From Agapetus fuscipes (taxonomy: Eukaryota > Arthropoda > Insecta > Trichoptera > Glossosomatidae), in assembly GCA_951799405.1 (NCBI GenBank), contig OX637337.1, forward strand, positions 2,542,001 through 2,606,000: 64,000 nucleotides of DNA, in the 5' to 3' direction. Positions 49,201 through 60,400 of the stretch are shown in pieces (positions within the stretch are counted from its first letter, which is position 1; every line of letters begins with the position of its first letter). The notes below the pieces were generated by a model. The model worked only from the letters and a program-made list of their open reading frames with translations. It had not been told where the DNA came from and searched no databases. The translations under genes and the position numbers were made by a program.

Positions 49201-52200
49201 GAAGTAAAAGAATAATTTTATTTTTGTTATAAAGCTGGAAATTTTGTTGTCGTTGAAACAGATTTCATTGTATTAGGGAAGCATGCAGTAAAAGTCACAA
49301 ACAAATAAGTATAAAACCAATTAATTTACACATAAAAACATAACAATTTGATACAAAAACAACACAACTTTTAAGGACAACACAAAATAATAATGACACT
49401 AAGTTACAACATACAAAATAGCAAAACTGCAAAGGTGACATTGTAGATAAGCTGGACATAAGAAATATTCAGAGAATGGGCTTAAAACATTTAGAAAACG
49501 GGAATCCAAATGGTATCATCTGCCCGGTTTAGTTCCAAATCTGATCGCCAGAGGCGCTGGTCTCCCATCCATACAAAACCGTTTGAATCTTACATTTTTG
49601 ACATTTCATACATTTGTAGGTTAGAAATTTGAAATCTTAAAACACACTAAACGCTACTAAGCTACACATATAGTGTAACTTTTTGCCGTGTATTCCCCGA
49701 GCATGTGGCGAGTGGATCCTATTTATTTTTACAGATAAGGGACCAGCCTTACGCCGACCACTTCACTTGAAGTTGGGGTCTTCCAGCTTCCAAAGGGGCT
49801 GGTATTCATTTCTTGTGAAGGCTGAGTAAAGCTTGCCGGTATTTCATTTTGGGTTTTGAAATAAACACCGCAACGGGAAATTATTTCTGACACCCTCCGT
49901 GGGATTCAAGCCCGAGCCCTCGGCATGGAATGTAAACACTGCACCAACTAAGCTATCGACCGGACTACACACAAAACTTTATAATGAAGAACATTGTATG
50001 TTCTTGTCTTGTTAACAAATCAGAAATCTCAGTAATCCATTGAATCTTCTTCTTGTCACATTGGCAGTTTTGCCTACACTGATAGCATTTGGCGGTCCCC
50101 CTTACGGTTGGAGGATGAATGGCCGCCGGCCGCGCTGAAGCTCTTGGCGAGTCGGCGGTGGGGAGGGGGCGTGGCTCCGCCCGCAGGCCCCGCCCCCCCG
50201 GGCCCCACCCCCCCGGGCGTGGCCCCGCCCACACTCTCGTACAGCTCCGTCCACCAGCCCGCCTGGCTGATGCCTGAACCACACAACACACACACTCAAC
50301 TCTGCAATGAAGCTTTCATGGCACGGTAGGATATGAAATCACAAATTATGACATCTTGAACAACATAGAACGTGTTCAAACTGCATGAGCGCAAATAGTG
50401 TGAAATAAGCTCTTAAGGCATGACATGAGCTAATATATCATGAAACAAGTTTTAATAGAATGAAATGAGCTAATAAGACATAAAATGAGCTATGTTCCTT
50501 GACTTATAGGTTGGTATGCGGCTGACCACCCATGCTGTTGAAAATGGTTCACTTTGCCAATGTCACCCCTGTTTCAGGAAGGGTCGGCAAGAGTTGCAGG
50601 GTGTCCTGTCCATTTGAGACTTGGTTTCTATATTGTAGGTTCCAAGCGGCATGCGCAAGCGCGAACTTGTACTTGTCTGCTTGTGAGAATGCATGTAATG
50701 TGAATCCCCAATGTTACATATCTTTGCAACTTAGATTAGATGCCGATAAAACAATAGCTTGAACAACATAAAACGCACTCAAACTGCATGAGCGTAAATA
50801 GCGTGAAATGAACTCTTACGGCATGACATGAGCTAATATATTATGAAACAAGTTCTAATAGAATGAAATGAGTTTATTATGAGACTTCATAGCAAAACTT
50901 ATTCAGCATGTTATGATATGATAATTGATGCTTGAATAGCATAATTATCATAATGAGCTAAATAAACTTAACATAAGTATGTACATAACACAATCAGCAC
51001 AGATAGTATGACATGAGCTCAAATAATTTACATGATTCGTACGATGTATAGCAATAAGTGATCTCAAATAGCATGATATGAGCTTACTACACATGGCATG
51101 AGCTCAAAAAGCATGAAACCAGCTCACACACTACGGCATATTATGAGTTTATTGAGCATAGTAACATAACCTCAAATATAATGAAATGATCTCAAAAAGC
51201 TTTTTGATGAAATTCAGCAATGAACAATGATTTATATTCCTAGCCATATGAGTTGTGGTACAAAAAATATTTCATTGATGATGAAAACAAATTAAAATGA
51301 AGAATGCACGTCTGAAAATGAGTACAAAATTACATATTTAATTTTATTAGAGCATTTTAAAAATAATCTCCAATCACCCATATAGTACTCTCTCACTAAT
51401 ATACAACCAAATCCCATCTCGGAATCAACAGATTATTTGTAAGGTCTTCATCAGTTCACATTTTGAAAAATGAGAAATACCGTTTCATATCAACTCACAC
51501 AGGGTAAGATTGAGGGAAGAACTCAGGTACGCCAAAGGATATTGTGGCTGAAAAACCTGCGACAATGGTTTAACAAAAGCACCAAGTCCGTGATGACTGC
51601 ATATCATGTGCGACTTATGAATAAGGAATCTAATTACTCACGCATAGCACTGCTGTTGCGAGAACTGCATTGGCTTCGCGTCACACGGGGCATTGAGTAA
51701 ATTGTTCTCAATGACACATGGGGCACTCTATGAGAGGACACCACAGTACTTCACAAAACTCATCAAACAGACAACACCTTCTCTCAGGGTCAGTCTCCCC
51801 TCCACTGACCCACGCCCTGTATATCCATCCCATCCGGGGATGTGTCACAGGACTCGCATGCAAAAGTTATGTGAATCATCAAACAGACAACTGACTTTCC
51901 GCTTTGCAGAAAGTTAAACAAGGGCATTGGTCAATAAGCCTTTGCGCACGTCTGCAACAGTGTTTGGTGAGCGTGCTTTTGCAGTGGCGCCTCCAAGTGC
52001 GTGGAACTGATTTACACGCGTAGTTTGAGAGATTGCCGACAGCAGTCACATCAAGAGACGTCCTGTTCACCTAATCCTTAGAGTGACAATTTTGTGAAGC
52101 GGCACCAATGAAAAATTTTCACTGATTCATCATTGAATCAGTAAATTTTCATCAGTTGAATGTACGTCAAAAACATCAGCGAGAGAGTACTATAATAATT

Positions 52201-55200
52201 GAAAAAATAAGTTTAAGGAGAGAAATTTGGTGAATTGTGAAAATAAAGTAACTTGAGAAGTGAAACCTTTGCTTTCATTACTGATCTTTTCAAATGAACT
52301 TCAAATTTCACTTCAGTCTCAATCATTTTTGCCATTCCCTCCAATCTATGGCAATCCTTTTGAGCTCTTTGTGTTTTTATTATCAAATAAAAAGGATACA
52401 ATTTCTTCTGAGGATGAACTGGTCACAAATTAAAATTAAAATGGGGGAGTTTTACCTACCATTAAAACTCTTATTATGTTTCTATAGATGTCTGGAGTCC
52501 ATATTATGAGAGAAACAATCACTTTTTCCCTTTTATGTGGTTTTTTTAGTCTATTCCTGGGTCTTTGATTTGCACTTTTTTACACTTTAGGCACTTTTCT
52601 ACTCTATGGTCGCTTTTTCCCCATTTCCTGTTTCCCTATTTCCAGTTCCCCCATAACCCGGTCGCCATTTGTCATAAAGCTCATAATACACCAGGTAGGG
52701 GTTACCTGGACTCCAGACATCTATAGAAACATAATAAGAGTTTTAATGGTAGGTAAAACTCCCCCATTATGTGTTCTGAGAGATGTCTGGAGTCCATATT
52801 ATGAGAGATCTGTCTATTATCTCCTGGTGACCGGGGACGTCTTTATTTGATATTAACTGGTTGAAATAGGGAGGGATCTTCTGGAGCTGTATGTTTCAAC
52901 ATCTCTTTCTGATAGTATTTTCTGAAAGTGTTTTCTATTGGGTAGTTCTCCAGCCAATTAAGTGATGCGACCGCTGAACGTGTGCTGCCGGGAGTGGCCT
53001 CTACTCCTGCTGATTTTAGCGTGTTCTTTACCCATCCTCCTATGATTGTTCTTGTAGCTGCCTTCACTTGTCCTCGGGTGCTGATGAACAGGTTATAAAT
53101 ATTTTGTCCTGATCTCCTTTCGCGTGATAGTTCAATCAGCTTCCTTATCCAGAAGACTGGGTTGACGTTGTGTTCCTTGGATTCCAGAAGTGTATCTGTT
53201 TTTGATCCAACAAATGGAATTAACACAATTGATGTGCCTTCGTCTAGAATGTTTCCTTCTGTGATATTTAGCAAGGTCAGATCGTGTACTCTTCTTCCTG
53301 AGGATAACAGAAGTAAGATTGCTGTTCTACACGCAACTTCATAGAGAGAATCTGAACGAGGAGTGTTCCTGACTAGCCAGTCTTTCACTATCTGCGGATT
53401 CCACACAGGGGACTTAGGAGGGTTAATCCTTACCATTGCTATGGCTTTTAATGTATGTTTCACTAGGAAATCTGAGCTGAGATTCTCTTCCATCATTGGG
53501 TTGCAGAATGTTACGATGGCTGACTTGTGTACCAGTATAGTCCTGTATGACAGTTTTTTGTTTATGAACAGTTGCGCTAGATACCTTGCCAATTGATTAG
53601 GAGATGATGTGTTGGGATGGGTATTTTCCGCCAGTATCCAGCGGCACCATCTTTGCCAAGCAGGTTTATATGTGTTGAGTGTGGAAGCTCTCCATCCTGA
53701 CAGGAGCAGTCTTTTCTCTTCCGCGTTTTGAAAGATTGCGCATGAGTCTGTGGAGTCTCTGGATACGTAAGTTGAACTCATGTGTGCCGTCGTGGATGCG
53801 AACAGGTCTATATCTGGTACTCCGAAATGATTGAAAATGGCCTTCGTTGCTGTTGATAAAAGATGCCACTCTGGAGGGGATCTTCCTCTTGATAGGTGAT
53901 CCGCGTCTCCGTTGTATCTTCCCGGTAGGTACTGCGCTGTTAGCGAGATTTCCCATTGGCCTGCCAGAGTCAACAGATCTCGGGTAAGATTTAGGAGTGT
54001 TTTGGATCTGGTGCCCCCTTCCTTGTGGATGTAGGCGACTACTGTCTTGTTGTCTGATTGTACCAGAATTTCGGAGCCAGAAAGGTCGTGCGCTGTGCGT
54101 TGCAGGGTTGTGAAAACAGCGAACAACTCTTTTCGTTTGGAGTGCCGCTTCTTTTGTTTGAACGGTCCACTGTCCTGACAGCATCAAGTCGTCCAGAGTT
54201 GCTCCCCAAGCTTAGTCTGACGCATCTGTTGTCAAGAAACGTTCGCAGGTTTCCCTGTGGATGGAACTTGATTCGTTCGCATTCCCTATCCCCCACTCTA
54301 TTACTTGTAAGCTGTCCTCGGTCATTTGTCATGACCTTCTTGGTGACAGGTGCTTCAGTGGCCTGCTCGCTATCTGCAATTGTCTGCAGTGGAGGCGACC
54401 ATGAAGCTGGCAAAGTTTAGTCTTTCTAGGAGACTTTCCGCCAGTTTTAAGGACCATTTTCGAGAAGTCAGTATTGCTCGAAGTGAGTGGCACAATGCCT
54501 CTTTCTTCCGGTAAGAAAGACCTTCTTGGTGACAGGTGCTTCAGTGGCCTGCTCGCTATCTGCAATTGTCTGCAGTGGAGGCGACCATGAAGCTGGCAAA
54601 GTTTAGTCTTCCTAGGAGACTTTCCGCCAGTTTTAAGGACCATTTTCGAGAAGTCAGTATTGCTCGAAGTGAGTGGCACAATGCCTCTTGCTTCCGGTAA
54701 GAAAGGAATTTGCAATTGTTATGCGTGTCCCAAACGATTCCCAAGTACTCTAATTGTTGAGTGGGGAAGAGCACAGACTTCTGGAGATTTACATACCACC
54801 CCAGAGATTGTAGGATATCTACTGCTAGATGCGATTGCCGACGAAGATCGTCCTTGGATTGGTTCGCAAGGAGGAAGTCGTCGAGATAAACGATTGTCCG
54901 GATATCTCGTCGCAGCAGTAAGTAGTTGGGCTACCCAATTTGTGAGGGTTGCAAACATTCTGTGGGCAGATGAAAGGCCAAAGATGCGATTGCCGACAAA
55001 GATCGTCCTTGGATTGGTTGGCAAGGAGGAAGTCGTCGAGATAAACGATTGTCCGGATATCTCGTCGCAGCAGTAAGTAGTTGGGCTACCCAATTTGTGA
55101 GGGTAGAAAACACTCTGGGGGCAGATGAAAGGCCAAAGATGCGATTGCCGACAAAGATCGTCCTTGGATTGGTTCGCAAGGAGGAAGTCGTCGAGATAAA

Positions 55201-57462
55201 CGATTGTCCGGATATCTCGTCGCAGCAGTAAGTAGTTGGGCTACCTAATTTGTGAGGGTTGAAAACATTCTGGGGGCAGATGAAAGGCCAAAGATGCGAT
55301 TGTCGACAAAGATCGTCCTTGGATTGGTTCGCAAGGAGGAAGTCGTCGAGATAAACGATTGTCCGGATATCTCGTCGCAGCAGAAAGTAGTTGGGCTACC
55401 CAATTTGTGAGGGTTGCAAACATTCTGGGGGCAGATGAAAGGCCAAAGGGCAGACTTGTCATCTGAAGTAATTCTCCTCGATAGACCAGTTGCAAAAATC
55501 TCCGATGTGCTATTGGGAGATGAAGTAAGCTTGCGATAGGTCTATTTTCGACAACCAATCGTTTGGCTGCAGAAACTCTGACACTTTGTAGTGGCTTATG
55601 AGTTTGAACGGAGCCGGGTCTAGGAAGAAGTTTTAACAATTTCAGGTTGAAAATTATTCTCGGGGAATTGTCCGATTTGAGTGTTAGGAACATTTTTGAT
55701 AAGAAACTCTGACACTTTGTAGTGGCTTATGAGTTTGAACGGAGCCGGGTCTAGGAAGAAGTTTTAACGATTTTGGTTGAAAATCATTCTCGGGGAATCG
55801 TCCGATTTGAGTGCTAGGAACATTTTTGATAAGAAACTCTGACACTTTGTAGTGGCTTATGAGTTCGAACGGAGCCGGGTCTAGGAAGAAGTTTTAACGA
55901 TTTTGGTTGAAAATCATTCTCGGGGAATCGTCCGATTTGAGTGTTAGGAACATTTTTGATAAGAAGCTGGGAGATGACTCCGCTGCCTCTATAACTCCGG
56001 ATTCGGTCATTTCCTTTATTTGAGAGTCCATTTCGGGTGAAGGACTCGTCTGGTATAGCATTAAGTGGCTCCCTCTGGGAAACCAGATAATCTATCCTTG
56101 GGTCCAAGACAACCCTAAGCCGTTTCTGACGCCGCGGCGGTGAACCTGATTCCGAAGTGTCATATCCGCATTTTTACATCCACACATTGAGATATATACT
56201 ATAGAGTCGCAACCATCATACAATCAGGAAAAAAATGTCAAGCCGAAGTCCGTTGGAAACGTTTTAATGCAGATGCAAGGAGACAATCAGTTTTTATCCA
56301 GCTTCTGCATCGAATAACGCGCACTGTACTCTCAGGTTAAAACGAGATAGCAATAATTTTAGCAAACACATGGCAGACTTCAAACACGACAAAAAGGGCT
56401 GGATGTCATAATTCTCTGATATAAAATTCCCCTACAGTAATACTATTAAAAATGAATGTCAGATTAAAATGAAATGTAACTTTAGTCCTTTACTTTTAAA
56501 AATAATATGAGCAAGTCTTCAACCAGCAACCCGGCAGTATACAACCTTATTGTTGGTGTCAAATGTGTAACATTAATTAAAATATATTTAAGAACAACTA
56601 ATTTTTTTCAAAAATAAATTGTTTTAATAATTAATCTGTGCTAGTATTTTGTGTTTTTTTTTCATTTGTGCATGTTGTATAATTGATCAAGTTCACAAAC
56701 AATGGTGTTTGAAAACTCCAATCACAATATTTAGACATTTATGGCAATATGTATTACCACCTGTCACGTCCGTTCGCTGTGTAAGTCTGCGTGAGACTGA
56801 CGAGCCTCAAAATCGGGTTTTTCTCGAGTACGACTTTTGACTTACTACAGGGTGCTACGTGTTTCGAGTAACGTTACGTCTCTAGTATATATACCTCAAT
56901 GCATCCACATCACCTGAATCCTGTGAGATTTCGGCGAGAGGTGGCCCTTTTTTGTTATCACAACTCATAACACTGATTTTGATGTTATCTAAAGTAAAAA
57001 CTCCGTTAAAATAACGAAAAACGTTTTTCGTAAATGCGTGGCATACCCACAAAAATACATTATATTTTTGTAGGTATGCCACGCTTATACACTTTTAAAC
57101 ACCACACTTTCGCCTGTTTTAGTTTTTAATTGTTCACAGGGACACAAGATGGTAAAATAACACTCTTTTTTAAATGTTTTTGCCCAGGAATATTGTCAAT
57201 TCACTCAAATTTTCGAAGGTGAATTCAACTGACATGTGACCACAAGGGAAAAATGACGCTTTATGACAAATGGCGACCGGGTTATGGGGGAACTGGAAAT
57301 AGGGAAACAGGAAATGGGGAAAAAGCGACCATAGAGTAGAAAAGTGCCTAAAGTGTAAAAAAGTGCAAATCAAAGACCCAGGAATAGACTAAAAAAACCA
57401 CATAAAAGGGAAAAAGTGATTGTTTCTCTCATAATATGGACTCCAGACATCTCTCAGAACAC

Positions 57463-57493
<31 letters not shown>

Positions 57494-60400
57494 GTATAGC
57501 GCCGTTTCGTGACTGCTGTCACTGCAAGGGCGCTTTCAGGCTTGACGCGGCGGTGAAGAAATGAGTCTTCATTCCCTTCTTGAAGCTCTCGATCCCTTCC
57601 TTGGCACGCACTTCAGGAGGCAGCTGGTTCCAAGTGGACGGTCCCGCAACGGCGAAAGCGCGGTCTCCGAACACTGTACATCTTTTTCTGTGTTGAGTGC
57701 TGACAGATGTAAGAGCACTGTCGGCAGATCGCAGAGTGAGCCCCCTCTCGCTCAGACTCCTCGGTAGTATAAGCTCCTGCAAGTACTCTGGCGCCACTCC
57801 ATGCAGCGCTTTGTGTACCGTGAGGCCCAGCTTAAATTTAATCCTTTCTGGGATCCTCAACCAGTGAAGCTTCTGCAGGAGTGGAGTAATGTGGCAGTAC
57901 TTGCTCTGACCATAAATCAGGCGGGCGCTGGCGTTCATTACAGACTGTAATCTGTTTAGCTGGCATTTTGGTTGTGCAGCATAGATACCGTTGCAGTAGT
58001 CTACCTTGGAGATGACGAAGGCATTTATCAGCGCCTTCATGGCGTCAGGTGGTACGCAGTTTCTTGCTTGTTTCAGCTGCCTGAGACCATAAAAGCCAGA
58101 GCTGACAGTACTGCTAATTTGTTTGTCCAGGCAAAGGGAGCTGTCTAGATGGACTCCTAGCAATCTTACATCGCTGGATGGAACAATGTTAGCGCCAGAG
58201 ATTGTTACTGGAGAATGATCTATTAGGTATGCTCTTCTGGCCGTGGTTAACCACATAATCTCCGTTTTGTTGGGGTTGAGCATCAGACGATGTGATCGCA
58301 TCCAAATGTTTACATCTGCGACGCATTCCGCCACCGTTGATTTTAAGTAGTCAACATCTGATGGTTTGCAGTCTGAAAAGATTTGGCAATCATCTGCGTA
58401 TATATGTGCTTTCAATCCCCGTTTGTGAATGACGCTTTCAAGCTCCCTCGTGTACAACGTAAAAAGAAGAGGCCCGAGTACGGATCCCTGCGGTACCCCT
58501 GAGGTTACTGTTGACTGCGTTGTGAGAGTGTTGTTGAGCTTAATGACTTGTTTTCTGTCCGAGAGATACGATTTCAACCAGCTCAGCGCCTTGTTTCGTA
58601 TACCCAGTGTGAGTTCCAATTTCTGGAGCAGAATGCTGTGATCCACGGTATCAAAAGCAGCGCTCATGTCCAAGAGTGCGAGAATGGCTATATTTCCCTG
58701 CTCTATTGCAATGGTCAAATCTGACACTAGCCTCAGCAGGCCTGTTTCTGTTGAGTGAGCCTCTCTATACGCTGATTGGTGCTTAGCAAACAGGTTGTTT
58801 CCCTTTAGGTAAAGTGTGAGCCGTGCTGCGACAATCCTCTCAAGAATTTTACCTAGAAGAGGTAGGTTTGAGATCGGTCGGTAGTTTGCCTTATCTTCTG
58901 GATCTTGCTGGGCTTTTTTGAGAATGGGAGTAATTTCAGCTAGCTTGAGTAGTTTCGGCATAGTTCCATGTCTCAGGGATTTGTTAAAGATAACAGCAAT
59001 GAGGGGGGCAAGTTCATCTCTGCAACTTTTCACTAGCCACGTGGGAATGGGATCAAGTTGACTGTACTTGTTGGGTGCAGCTATTATCCATCAATAGGTT
59101 TCAAAGACAGAGTCAACAGAAAACAAAGGTTTCACTTTTTTGAAGGGCCACAACACCTCTTTAGTTTATATTTGTGATCTTAAACAAAATGGCAAATCAA
59201 ATTAAGCAGAGATTATTGTATAACAAAATTATTTGCGAACGGTACACAATGGTATATTTATACCAATTTTAATGTACAGAATTAAAGCATGGACACTGAA
59301 TGATAGTGAAATGAAGAAAGCAAGTACAGCGAAAATTCAAAACCTGACATGAAAAACTTTCTAAGATAGAATACTGAATGAATGGGTTAAAAAACAATGT
59401 AATCTTAAAGAGGATGTGCGGAAGAATATAATGAGATGGTTTGGACATTCGGAAAGAATGAATGATGAATGCTTGGAAAAGAGAATCTACAGGGGAAATG
59501 TCAAGAGGCAAAAAGGAGAGACCAAGAAAAAAATGGATTGATCATAAGTATGAGCGAGATTGCAAATGAATGGAGCCTGCAGAGTGAGAAAAAGAGAAGA
59601 GAATGAATAAAGAGAATGATGAATGTTTAGGAGAAGAAGTGTGCAACGATAAAACAAAGTGGAGACATGTTTGCGGAGATAATGGCTACTCCTAGTGGAA
59701 TCGTGGCTGGATACAATAGCCACAACTGAAAGTTTTAGAATGGTGATTCAGAAAAGGCGTAAAAAAAGTCAGTCGCATTTCTTCTCGATGGATGGAGGAC
59801 ATATAGAAAGCTTGCCAGAAGACATGGTAGAGAATAACCCAGGACATGAGTAATTGGAAGAGGCTGGTGGAGGCCTATGTTCAACAGGGGATGAAGAAGA
59901 AATAAATATTTATTTTTGCCATATTAAACATAAATTATCGTTGGTTTTTTATTTATTTTAGCTGCCATTTTGTGAAAGACCACAAATGTCATGATATTTC
60001 CCATAATCCATTAAACTAATGTTACCCTGCATGATTTTTAAATATATTTTACACTTACATATCTGAAAACATATAAAAGTGTTTAAAAAAATATAATATT
60101 ACATTAATTTATTGTACAAATGATTTCATGGACAAATTTGCTAGAAAACATTAAATATACGATTGGGCTTGAATAGACCCAAAACCAAATATCTAAATTC
60201 ATTTTAAACTTATTTTTAATTTGTCAAAATTTCAAAGTAAATCCAGTTTAAATTCAATTATAAAATCACATATTTGTCTAGGAAGAAGTCGTTTATTTCA
60301 AACTGTTATCTGATAATAAGAGAAAGAATAGATACCTAAGAAAGCGTCTACTTGAGCGGCGAGACCTTTCATGGCCTTCAAGAATATCCCGGGAAGAGCC

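Larger units (their letters stand above)
54130..56110 (-). pseudogene. DIRS reverse transcriptase region, frame-broken and tandemly expanded
   Basis: In transcription order: the RT start (SGVI...[15 protein letters not shown]), the fingers and palm ([20 protein letters not shown]), the catalytic core ([17 protein letters not shown]) and the thumb/connection ([22 protein letters not shown]). The palm and YLDD pieces are in different frames in every copy, so the frameshift predates the duplications. Three tandem arrays lie inside this region. Confidence 0.88.
52440..57464 (-). mobile_element. DIRS-like tyrosine-recombinase retroelement in RALGAPB intron 4
   Basis: The element shows the full DIRS layout: inverted terminal repeats of 193 bp (52487-52679 and 57259-57451), an internal complementary region (52708-52808) that joins copies of both outer ends, and RT, RNase H and tyrosine recombinase coding on the minus strand. 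The complementary region defines the termini at 52440/52441 and 57464. No target duplication is expected for this order. Coding is broken by frameshifts and stops, and the RT region carries three tandem duplications that add about 0.9 kb. Confidence 0.93.

Noticed and set aside
50108..50329. Plus-strand Pro-rich 73-codon frame
   Set aside because: It is the antisense shadow of RALGAPB exon e5 and its GC-rich composition.
54719..55693. Several overlapping open frames read as separate genes
   Set aside because: They are frames of the tandemly repeated DIRS RT segment.
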